From Streptomyces sp. 549 (GTDB taxonomy: Bacteria; Actinomycetota; Actinomycetes; Streptomycetales; Streptomycetaceae), in the NCBI RefSeq assembly GCF_030124175.1, contig NZ_JASKMT010000007.1:186001-250000 (forward strand): DNA of 64,000 nt, given 5' to 3'. The notes beneath the pieces are model-generated. The model was not told the DNA's origin, did no database searches, and worked only from the letters and a program-made list of their open reading frames with translations. Positions within the stretch are counted from its first letter, which is position 1; each line of letters opens with the position of its first letter. Position numbers and translations under genes: made by a program. Shown here piece after piece: positions 9,185-16,228 of this stretch.

Positions 9185-10218
9185 CGCCGGTGCCCCCGGC
9201 GCTTCAGGCACCGGTCGACGTCCCCCTCGTTTTGGAACGCTGCCGTGAGGTGGTGCGGCCCGCGCTGCTGGAGGCGGTCGGGCGGATGCACCCCTGGATG
9301 GGCGAGATGGCCGCGTACTCCTTCGGCTGGTGCGAGGTGGGCGGCGCTCCCGCTGCCGCATCCGGTGGCAAGGGGGTGCGGCAGGCGCTGGCCGTGCTCG
9401 GGGCCGAGGCGGTGGGTGCCCCTGGTTCTGCCGGGGTGCCCGCGGCGGTCGCGGTGGAACTGGTGCACGCCTTCTCGCTGCTCCATGACGACGTGATGGA
9501 CGGCGATCCGGCGCGGCGCCGTCGTCCCACGGTCTGGAAGGCGTACGGCACCGGGCCCGCGGTCCTCGCGGGCGACGCCCTGTTCGCGCTGGCCGTCGAG
9601 ACGCTCGCCGCCACCGAGGCGGGTGCGTCCGCGTTGCGGATGCTGTCGGCGGCACTGAGTGATCTGGTGCGCGGACAGGCGGACGACCTCCTGTTCGCCG
9701 CACGACCTTGGACGGGGCCGGAGCGGGTGCGGTCGGCGGAGTACCGGGCGATGGCCGAGCACAAGACCGGCGCGCTGCTGGGCTGCGCGGCCGCGCTCGG
9801 CGCCCTGCTCGGCGGTGGTACGCCATCCGCGGTCGCCGCTCTCGACCGGGCCGGTCGCAGCCTCGGCCTGGCGTTCCAGATCGTCGACGACGTGCTGGGC
9901 ATCTGGGGTGACCCGGAGGTCACCGGCAAACCCGTTCACGGCGATCTTCGCGAGCGCAAGAAGACCTTCCCCGTACTGGCCGCGCTCGACTCCCCGTCCT
10001 CCGAGGCGCGGCGTCTGGCCGCGCTGCTGAAGTCGGGAGCGGACGCACAGGAGACGGTCGTACTCGTCGAGGCGGCGGGCGGCCGCGCGGCGGCGCTGGA
10101 CGAGGCGCGGGGTCACATCGCGGCGGCGGAGGCCGCGCTGGCGGACGTCTCGCTCCAGGGCACGGCCGGGGACGAGCTGCGGGCGCTGTCGGCCTTCCTC
10201 CTGCGACGCGACGTCTAG
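9181..10218 (+). CDS. polyprenyl diphosphate synthase family protein
   Basis: 345 residues, usual for trans-prenyltransferases. The first Asp-rich motif is DDVMDGD at about residues 103-109, the second DDVLGIWGD at about 236-244, and GGKGVRQAL near 62-70 matches the diphosphate-binding G-G-K motif. It should condense isopentenyl diphosphate with an allylic primer (GPP, FPP or GGPP class); chain length cannot be decided from what I can see. No terpene cyclase, squalene/phytoene synthase or prenyl-acceptor enzyme lies nearby; its only partner is the coupled TPR protein. GTG start within the GTGA overlap. Confidence 0.88.
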   Translation: MTPVPPALQAPVDVPLVLERCREVVRPALLEAVGRMHPWMGEMAAYSFGWCEVGGAPAAASGGKGVRQALAVLGAEAVGAPGSAGVPAAVAVELVHAFSLLHDDVMDGDPARRRRPTVWKAYGTGPAVLAGDALFALAVETLAATEAGASALRMLSAALSDLVRGQADDLLFAARPWTGPERVRSAEYRAMAEHKTGALLGCAAALGALLGGGTPSAVAALDRAGRSLGLAFQIVDDVLGIWGDPEVTGKPVHGDLRERKKTFPVLAALDSPSSEARRLAALLKSGADAQETVVLVEAAGGRAAALDEARGHIAAAEAALADVSLQGTAGDELRALSAFLLRRDV

Positions 10219-10487
10219 ACCTGGGCCAGCCGTGCAACTCTCGCGAACATCCGCGCCCCGGCACGGGAGTCCCCAGGTCGGGCGCCACACCGCCCGGGCA
10301 GGGCCGCACGGTGCCGGGACACCCCCTGTCGTGGCCCGACGGGGCACAGGCCCTGTGTCCGTACAACAAAGGCCAACGGACCTGTGGCACTGTTCGGGAA
10401 CCGACCGTGGATGTGGCAGTTCCCGCCGGCCCGGCCACCCACGTCTGCGACCCCTGGACTGCTTCCCCGGCCCGTGAGCTGCTTGCC

Positions 10488-10502
10488 TAGACTGTCCCGG
10501 TG
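10488..10502 (+). promoter_or_regulatory. -10 element of a probable leaderless transcript
   Basis: TAGACT at 10488-10493 ends six bases before the GTG start of the Rsm22 gene, and there is no Shine-Dalgarno sequence. This suggests transcription begins at or near the start codon. I see no convincing -35 hexamer. The rest of the 10219-10499 gap shows no gene. Confidence 0.5.
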
Positions 10503-11561
10503 ACGCTGATCGAGGCACGACTGAGGGAGGCGCTGGCCGTCTCCCTCAACGGCCTGCCACTCCGGCAGGCCATCACCGCGGTGGAGCGCCTGAAGGGCGC
10601 CTACCGCGGGACCACCCCCACCCACACGCCGGTGCTGCGCGACCGCTCCGACGTCGTCGCCTACGCCGCGTACCGCATGCCGGCCACGTTCGAGGCGGCG
10701 CGCGCGGCCCTGGGTGCGTTCGCCGACCGGGTGCCGGGGTGGGCGCCCGCGCGCCACGTCGACCTCGGCGGCGGGACCGGCGCCGCGACCTGGGCGGTCG
10801 CCGACGTCTGGGGCGGCGGCACGGCCAGCACCGTGCTCGACTGGGCGGAACCCGCGCTGGAGCTGGGCCGGGAACTGGCCGCCGACGCGCTGCCGGGCAC
10901 CGACTGGCGGCGGGACCGCATCACCGGCTCCCTCCAGCTGCCCGAGGCCGACCTGGTCACGCTCTCCTACGTGCTGGGCGAGCTGACCGGCGCGGACCGC
11001 GCGGCGGCCGTGGCCGCGGCGGCCCGCGCCGCCGACGCGGTGGCCGTGGTCGAACCCGGCACCCCCGAGGGCTACCTGCGGGTGCTCGCCGCCCGGGACG
11101 CGCTGGTCGCCGACGGCTTCCGGGTCGTGGCGCCCTGCCCGCACAGCGGGACCTGCCCGCTGGTGCCGGGGGAGGACTGGTGCCACTTCGCGGCCCGCGT
11201 CGCCCGCTCCTCGCTGCACCGCCAGGTCAAGGGCGGCGCCCTGTCGCACGAGGACGAGAAGTTCTCCTACGTCGCCGCGGTCCGCACCCCCGCCCCGGAA
11301 GCGGAGTCGGAGGCGGGGAAGGCGTCCGGGCCTGCGTCCGGGCAGGAGGAGCCGGCCGCCGCGCGCATCGTGCGCCGTCCGCAGATCCGCAAGGGCCAGG
11401 TGCTGCTTGACCTGTGCGAGCCGGACGGCGTGGTGCGCCGCGCGGTGGTGAGCAAGCGGCACGGCCCCCGCTACCGCGCGGCCCGCGACGCGGACTGGGG
11501 CGACGAGTGGATGGCCGGGCCGCCCGACGAGCCGTCCGGCGGGCCGCCCGGCGAGCGCTGA
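10500..11561 (+). CDS. Rsm22-family small-subunit methyltransferase-like protein
   Basis: 353 residues. A SAM-binding signature (VDLGGGTGAATWAVADVW) lies near residues 87-104. A Cys-rich stretch (CPHSGTCPLVPGEDWCHF) near 208-225 and a C-terminal beta domain match the Rsm22 family, whose mitochondrial members act on the ribosomal small subunit and carry a metal cluster. The actual substrate of bacterial members is not established. The GTG at 10500 is leaderless-like. It is convergent with the DDAH gene, 6 bp between stops. Confidence 0.85.
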   Translation: MTLIEARLREALAVSLNGLPLRQAITAVERLKGAYRGTTPTHTPVLRDRSDVVAYAAYRMPATFEAARAALGAFADRVPGWAPARHVDLGGGTGAATWAVADVWGGGTASTVLDWAEPALELGRELAADALPGTDWRRDRITGSLQLPEADLVTLSYVLGELTGADRAAAVAAAARAADAVAVVEPGTPEGYLRVLAARDALVADGFRVVAPCPHSGTCPLVPGEDWCHFAARVARSSLHRQVKGGALSHEDEKFSYVAAVRTPAPEAESEAGKASGPASGQEEPAAARIVRRPQIRKGQVLLDLCEPDGVVRRAVVSKRHGPRYRAARDADWGDEWMAGPPDEPSGGPPGER

Positions 11562-11567
11562 GCGCGG

Positions 11568-12413
11568 TCAGCGCAGCTCGGCCGTGCAGCACTTGACGCT
11601 GCCGCCGCCCTTCAGCAGCTCCGTCAGGTCGATCGGCACCGGTTCGTACCCGCGGTCGCGCAGCGGGCCGAACAGCCCGGCGGCTCCCTGCGGCAGCAGC
11701 ACGTGGTGGCCGTCGCTGACCGCGTTGAGCCCGAGCGCAAGGGCGTCGGCCTCCTCGGCGAGCAGGGCGTCGGGGAACAGCCGGGCCAGGACGGCCCGGC
11801 TGCCGGGGGAGAACGCCGCCGGGTAGTACATGACCTCGTCGGTGGCGTCGTCCAGCACGCACAGCGCGGTGTCCAGGTGGTAGTACCGCGGGTCCACCAG
11901 GTCCAGGCCGACCACCGGGCGGCCGAAGAACTCCTGGGCCTCCGGGTGCGACAGCGGGCTGCTGCGGAAGCCGCGCCCGGCCAGCAGCCAGGAGGCGGTG
12001 ACGGCGAAGTCACCCTCGCCCTCGTTGATGTGCACCGGTTCGTGCAGTTCGGTGTAGCCGTGGCCGAGGTACCAGTCGCGGTGCACGGCGGCCTCACCCG
12101 CACGTTCGGGATGGGCGAAGCGGGCGCCGAGCACCCGCCCGTCGACGACGGTCGCCCCGTTGGCGGCGTAGACGAGGTCGGGCAGGCCGGGAACGGGGCC
12201 GAGCTCTTCGACGGTGTGCCCGAGCGCGCGGTAGCGGTCGCGCAGGTCCTCCCACTGCGCGACCGCGAGCGGCAGGTCGACGGGTTTGGCCGGGTCCATC
12301 CACGGGTTGATGGAGTACGTGACGCGGAAGTGCACCGGTGGGCACATCAGAAAGCGGCGGGCTGCGTACAAAGAGGGCTCCTCACGGGGTCGCCGTGCAC
12401 GTGGTGAGCACAT
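11568..12413 (-). CDS. ddaH: dimethylargininase/amidinotransferase family hydrolase
   Basis: 281 residues from this start. The pentein-fold catalytic set is visible: Glu in the NEGEGDF motif (near 131), His in YYHLDTAL (179) and a Cys pair near the C-terminus (SVKCCTAEL, 275-276). Family members hydrolyse dimethylarginine to citrulline and dimethylamine, or act on arginine-like guanidines. The ATG at 12413 has GGAGG five bases upstream; a TTG at 12372, also with a GAGGAG site, would give a protein starting LYAARRFLMCPP, nearer typical homologue starts. It lies 55 bp downstream of the DUF6243 gene, so probably in one unit. Confidence 0.82.
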   Translation of the reverse strand: MCSPRARRPREEPSLYAARRFLMCPPVHFRVTYSINPWMDPAKPVDLPLAVAQWEDLRDRYRALGHTVEELGPVPGLPDLVYAANGATVVDGRVLGARFAHPERAGEAAVHRDWYLGHGYTELHEPVHINEGEGDFAVTASWLLAGRGFRSSPLSHPEAQEFFGRPVVGLDLVDPRYYHLDTALCVLDDATDEVMYYPAAFSPGSRAVLARLFPDALLAEEADALALGLNAVSDGHHVLLPQGAAGLFGPLRDRGYEPVPIDLTELLKGGGSVKCCTAELR

Positions 12414-12468
12414 GGTCCTCCGCGAGGAGCCCGATGGCAGTGATCCGTTCGGGTGGTTCCGCTTCCGG

Positions 12469-12642
12469 TCAGGTGCGCGACTCGCGGAGTTTCCGCAGAA
12501 GTTCGCGTTTCTGTGCCGCCGCGTCGAGTCCCTGGCCGGGACCGTCCGCCCGGCCGGCGCGTCCGCCGTGCATCGCCTTGCGGGGGACGTGCGACCTGGT
12601 CCCCCCGACTCCCAGCATTCCGCCTGCCCGTCCCTTGCCCAT
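12469..12642 (-). CDS. DUF6243-type small basic protein, 57 aa
   Basis: The frame is open further upstream, but the ATG at 12642 with a strong GGAAGGAG site gives MGKGRAGGMLGVGGTRSH and a conserved-looking end AAQKRELLRKL. This pattern (Gly-rich MLGVGGTR plus AQKRELLRK) matches the small actinobacterial DUF6243 family as I remember it. It is very basic and probably soluble; function unknown. It shares a divergent control region with the TetR gene and precedes the DDAH-like gene on the same strand. Confidence 0.7.
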   Translation of the reverse strand: MGKGRAGGMLGVGGTRSHVPRKAMHGGRAGRADGPGQGLDAAAQKRELLRKLRESRT

Positions 12643-12712
12643 GGCCGGCTCCTTCCGTCTGTGATGTCCGCCGAGTGCCGGCGCGTTCCCGGCCGGCGTC
12701 TCCACGATGAAC

Positions 12713-12745
12713 GAGACGTATCGTCTTGTCAAGACGGATCGTCTC
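12713..12745. promoter_or_regulatory. double operator for the adjacent TetR regulator
   Basis: Two copies of AGACGNATCGTCT (12714-12726 and 12732-12744), each an inverted repeat of AGACG/CGTCT, 18 bp apart. Together they form a larger imperfect palindrome centred on 12729. The site lies between the divergent DUF6243 and TetR genes, just upstream of the TetR -10 (TAGGCT, 12759-12764), so autoregulation and control of the leftward genes are likely. Confidence 0.75.
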
Positions 12746-12770
12746 GTCTTTGTCTTGCTAGGCTGCGCAC

Positions 12771-13373
12771 ATGACGGCAGCCAAGGCGCCCGACGCCTCC
12801 CGACGCAGTGCCCGCTCGCGTGACGCGATCCTCCAGGCCAGCATGGAACTGGTCGGCGATGTCGGGTACAACAAGCTCACCATCGAGGCCATCGCCGCCC
12901 GGGCCGGCGTCGGCAAGCAGACCATCTACCGGTGGTGGCCCTCCAAGGCCGCAGTGCTGCTCGACGCCTTCACCCAGGTGGTCGACGACCCCGGCTACCA
13001 GGGCGGCATCCCCGACACCGGCGACCTGGCCGCCGACCTCAAGAACGTGCTGCGGGCCACCGTCGACGAGTTCCGCGACGAGGCCTTCGAGGCGCCCTAC
13101 CGGGCTTTGGCGGTGGCGGGCGCGGCGGACGCCGAACTGTCCCGCCAGTTCGTGGAGCGCCTCACCGAGCCCGGACTCGCGGTCTACGCCAAGCGGCTGC
13201 GGGCAGCACAGCAGGCCGGTGAGATCTCGGCGGACATCGACGTGCGCGTCGCCGTCGACATGATCCTCAGCCCGCTCTCGCAGCGCTGGCTCATGCGTTC
13301 GGGGGAACTCACCCACGAGTTCGCCGACACCCTGGTCGACCTGGTGCTCAACGGCCTGCGCCCGCGCCCCTGA
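12771..13373 (+). CDS. TetR/AcrR family transcriptional regulator
   Basis: 200 residues. The N-terminal helix-turn-helix is clear (LTIEAIAARAGVGKQTIYRWWPSK, about residues 38-61), followed by a helical ligand-binding domain with a TetR_C-type C-terminus. The TAGGCT -10 ends six bases before the ATG with no Shine-Dalgarno sequence, so the message is probably leaderless. It probably binds the double AGACGNATCGTCT operator directly upstream and represses itself and the DUF6243-ddaH genes. Ligand unknown. Confidence 0.92.
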   Translation: MTAAKAPDASRRSARSRDAILQASMELVGDVGYNKLTIEAIAARAGVGKQTIYRWWPSKAAVLLDAFTQVVDDPGYQGGIPDTGDLAADLKNVLRATVDEFRDEAFEAPYRALAVAGAADAELSRQFVERLTEPGLAVYAKRLRAAQQAGEISADIDVRVAVDMILSPLSQRWLMRSGELTHEFADTLVDLVLNGLRPRP

Positions 13374-13470
13374 GCCGCGCCCGCACACCGGCGCCGGGCC
13401 GCGCCGGCCGACGGGCGGGGGGACGGCGCCCGACCCCCCGGTTACCCATTCACGACCGAAGAGGCGCACT

Positions 13471-13563
13471 ATGGGGGCAGCCATCCGTCGTCCGCGGGTC
13501 CGGGACGGATGCGGCCTCCGGGTTCCCAGCCTGGCGGCGGACCACGACTTCGGTCTGGAGTGA
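13471..13563 (+). CDS. possible 30-aa leader peptide
   Basis: An ATG with GAAGAGG six bases upstream opens a 30-codon frame (MGAAIRRPRVRD...FGLE) that stops eight bases before the prim-pol gene. The ribosome site and tight spacing are the only support; composition is neutral. It could be a translated leader or chance. Confidence 0.3.
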   Translation: MGAAIRRPRVRDGCGLRVPSLAADHDFGLE

Positions 13564-13571
13564 GGCGGTAG

Positions 13572-14291
13572 ATGGAACGCGAAGGCAGGCTCCCCCAATG
13601 GCTGCGGCGACGTTCACGGAGCGTCGGCGGCGGCGCGGCGGAGGCCGCCCGCGTTCGGGAGGACCTGCTCCTCGCCTCGGCCGCCGCGGGATTCCCGATG
13701 GCCCCGGCCGCGCACCCGGAGGGCTACGGCTGTTCCTGTGACCGCATCGGCTGCCCCACTCCCGGCCGCCATCCCGTCTCGTTCGCCTGGCAGAGCCAGG
13801 CCAGCACGGACCCCGAGCAGATCCGGCGCTGGGCGCGCAACCGCCCGGACGCCAACTTCGTCACCGCCACCGGCCTGGGCCACGACGTCCTGGACGTGCC
13901 CCACGCGGCGGGCCGGGAGGCCCTGGAGCGGCTGGAGGGCGAAGGCGTCGAGGTCGGGCCCGTCGCGGTCTCCGGCACGGACCGCATGCTCTTCTTCGCC
14001 GCGACCCGCGGTACGCCGGAGGACGAGGACGAGTGGTGGCCGTGTGAACTGGACTGCCACCCCGAGACCATGGACGAGCATCCCGGCCTGCGCTGGCACT
14101 GCCGCGGCAGCTACGTACTGCTGCCGCCGTCGCGGATACTCGCCGACGGCGTGATGGACGTCGCGTGGGTACGGGCCCCCGAGCGTCCGCTGCCCGATCC
14201 GCTGACGCTGCTGGAGGCCCTGACCGACGCCTGCGCCGCGCACGTCGTCACCGACGGGGCGGAGGACGCGACTGCCTGGCCGGTGCGCTGA
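13572..14291 (+). CDS. stand-alone bifunctional primase/polymerase N-terminal domain protein
   Basis: 239 residues. The order HPEGYGCSCDRIGCPTPGRHPVSF, then TATGLGHDVLDVPHAAGREALERLE, then WHCRGSYVLLPPSR matches the prim-pol domain (PF09250 type) of actinobacterial proteins, with no helicase domain attached. The acidic pair that binds metal in active prim-pol enzymes reads HDVLDVP here, so one acid may be missing or shifted; activity is doubtful. GAGGCGG precedes the ATG. Such stand-alone copies are common in Streptomyces; function unestablished. Confidence 0.78.
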   Translation: MEREGRLPQWLRRRSRSVGGGAAEAARVREDLLLASAAAGFPMAPAAHPEGYGCSCDRIGCPTPGRHPVSFAWQSQASTDPEQIRRWARNRPDANFVTATGLGHDVLDVPHAAGREALERLEGEGVEVGPVAVSGTDRMLFFAATRGTPEDEDEWWPCELDCHPETMDEHPGLRWHCRGSYVLLPPSRILADGVMDVAWVRAPERPLPDPLTLLEALTDACAAHVVTDGAEDATAWPVR

Positions 14292-14440
14292 CCCCGGGCC
14301 CCTCCGGCACCGGCCCGCCCGGTCCTCACCCGCCCGGCCCGCACGACCCAGCAGCTGCACCCGCCCGGCCCGCACGTCCGAGGCCGTCACGCCCGTCCCC
14401 CGTTCCGCCCGTCCGCCGTTGCGCCCTGCGCCGGGCACAG

Positions 14441-14474
14441 CCGTGCCCGCCGGCGGAGGGGCCGGCGGGCACGG
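14441..14474 (-). terminator. terminator of the HtaA operon
   Basis: A perfect 14-bp stem (14441-14454 with 14461-14474) with a 6-base loop, starting about 20 bases past the stop of the leftward HtaA gene. Confidence 0.65.
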
Positions 14475-14494
14475 GGCACGGAGAGGCTGGACCG

Positions 14495-16228
14495 TCAGCT
14501 CTCCGTGGAGCGGCGGCGGGCCATGAAGACCGCCCCCGCCCCGATCGTGGCCAGGGCGGCGGCGCCGCCCAGCAGCGCGGCGGAGGGCACACTCGCGCCG
14601 GTGGAGGCCAACGCCTCGGTGCCGCCGCCGACGGTGCCGACGCCCGACGTGCCGCCGGTGGTGCTGCCGCCGATGGTGTCGGCGCCGCCGGTCGATCCGT
14701 CGGTGGACCCGCCGCTGTTCGACCCGCCGCTGTTCGACCCGCCCGCGGAGGTGCCGCCGGTGGACGGCAGCGTGGCCTTCTTGTCCAGGGACACGGCGAG
14801 GTTGACCGGGTCGAGGGACGCGCCCGTCTGGTAGAAGCCGCCGAACGCCTTGGCCCCGGCGCCGGTGAGCACGGCCGGCACGTCGTTCAGTGCGAGAACG
14901 CCGTCCTTGGCTGTCAGCGCACCCTTGGAAAGGGCGAGCGTGGCCAGCGTCAGGTCGTCGTAGGCCGTGACCTTGCCGCTCTCGCGGTCCTTGCTGGAGA
15001 CATCGGCCACCAGAGAGGCCTTGCCCCCCTTCGCCTCGACACGCAGGGCCGACAGCTTCAGGTCGAGGGAGTAGCCGTCACCCTCCTTGTGGGCCAGGAA
15101 GCGCACGCCGCCGTCGAAGGCGGCGTCCAACTCGGGTGCGGCGCTGTCGAAGGAGCCGCTTCCACCGGGGAAGCGGTAGCTCTCGGCGTTTGCCGAGGCA
15201 CCGCCGCTGACCTCGACCTTGCCCTTGCCGATCGGGCCGGTGACGTAGCTGCGGAAGGACTTCTTCACGCCCCAGTCGAGGTTGCCGTCGACGATGGCAC
15301 CGTCCACCGGGGCCTCCGGCTCGCCGTCGCCGGAGCCCGTGGAGCCCGTGGAGCCCGTGCTGCCGGTGGAGCCCGTGGAGCCGGTCGAGCCGGTGCCGCC
15401 CGTGGAGCCGGTCGAGCCGGTGGACCCGGTGCTGCCCGAGGAGCCCGTGGTGCCGCCGGAGTCGGAGCCGCCCGCGCCGCCGGTGGAGCCCTCGCTCGTC
15501 GAACCGCCCTCGGAGGAACCGCCGTTGCCGGAACCGCCGCCGTCGGTCGAGCCGCTGTTGCCGGACCCACCGCCGTTGTCCGAGCTGCCGTTGCCGGAGG
15601 AGCCGTCGGCGGCGGGCGTCACGGTCAGGGTGGCCGGGTCGAGGGCCGTGCCCTGCTGGTACATGCCGTTGAAGGCCGCGGCACCGTCCGCGGTCATGGT
15701 CGCGGGTATGTCGGTGAAGGTCATCGACCCGCCGGCGCCGCTGCCCGGCCTGATGCCGGAGAGGTCCAGGTCGGCCATCGCCACGTCGTCGCGGGTCTCA
15801 CCGTCGGCGGTGATGTCCGCCACGATGGTGCCGTCGCCGCTGCGCCCGCCGGTCTCCAGCTTGACGTCGGAGATCCGGATGTCGAAGCCGTGCGTCGCCG
15901 AGCGGAACCGCACGTCGCCGGGGAAGGAGGTCTTCACCGCGTGGGTGGTCAGGTCGTAGGAGCCGTTGCCGCCGCCGAAGGTGAACGCCCCGTTGCCCGC
16001 CGCCTGCTGGGCGCCGCCGCCGGTGGTGATCTCGCCCTTGGCCATGCCCACCACGTAGCTGCGGAAGGACTCCTTCACCCCCCACTGGAGGGTGGCGTCG
16101 GACAGGTCGATCGTGCCGGGTGCCTGCTGAACGTTCTCGGCCGCGAGGGCCGGGACCACGAAGGCGGTGGCGGCCAGCACGGTGGCGGTGGCGGCGGCGA
16201 GCGCCGCACTGCGTCGGATGGTGTTCAT
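14495..16228 (-). CDS. sortase-anchored protein with two HtaA heme-binding domains
   Basis: 577 residues. Signal peptide about 1-30 (ending ALAAEN). HtaA domain 1 is near 47-205 (LQWGVKESFRSYVVG) and domain 2 near 317-482 (LDWGVKKSFRSYVTG); each domain starts with the W-G-V-K-x-S-F-R-x-Y core. They are joined by a Gly/Ser/Thr linker with about a dozen GST repeats. The C-terminus is a wall-sorting signal: LASTG (540-544), a hydrophobic stretch and RRRSTES. A second LPSTG at 488-492 is too far from a membrane segment to be the anchor. HtaA domains bind hemin in Corynebacterium. The ATG overlaps the upstream stop (ATGA). Confidence 0.9.
   Translation of the reverse strand: MNTIRRSAALAAATATVLAATAFVVPALAAENVQQAPGTIDLSDATLQWGVKESFRSYVVGMAKGEITTGGGAQQAAGNGAFTFGGGNGSYDLTTHAVKTSFPGDVRFRSATHGFDIRISDVKLETGGRSGDGTIVADITADGETRDDVAMADLDLSGIRPGSGAGGSMTFTDIPATMTADGAAAFNGMYQQGTALDPATLTVTPAADGSSGNGSSDNGGGSGNSGSTDGGGSGNGGSSEGGSTSEGSTGGAGGSDSGGTTGSSGSTGSTGSTGSTGGTGSTGSTGSTGSTGSTGSTGSGDGEPEAPVDGAIVDGNLDWGVKKSFRSYVTGPIGKGKVEVSGGASANAESYRFPGGSGSFDSAAPELDAAFDGGVRFLAHKEGDGYSLDLKLSALRVEAKGGKASLVADVSSKDRESGKVTAYDDLTLATLALSKGALTAKDGVLALNDVPAVLTGAGAKAFGGFYQTGASLDPVNLAVSLDKKATLPSTGGTSAGGSNSGGSNSGGSTDGSTGGADTIGGSTTGGTSGVGTVGGGTEALASTGASVPSAALLGGAAALATIGAGAVFMARRRSTES
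15332..15450. repeat. 9-bp tandem repeats encoding a GST linker
   Basis: Repeats close to GGAGCCCGT/GGAGCCGGT on the plus strand encode Gly-Ser-Thr triplets of the HtaA wall linker on the minus strand. Copy number is likely to vary between strains. Confidence 0.8.

Noticed and set aside
7771..10490. CTTGCCTAG near 7771 and again near 10482 as attachment-site-like repeats around the TPR unit
   Set aside because: An 11-base match over 3 kb is expected by chance, and the right copy is explained by a -10 element. No integrase is present.
14754..14768. LPSTG in the HtaA protein as its sorting signal
   Set aside because: It lies about 60 residues before the hydrophobic tail; the LASTG directly preceding the tail fits better.
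15332..15450. 9-bp tandem repeats as a satellite or CRISPR
   Set aside because: They encode an in-frame Gly-Ser-Thr linker of the HtaA wall protein.
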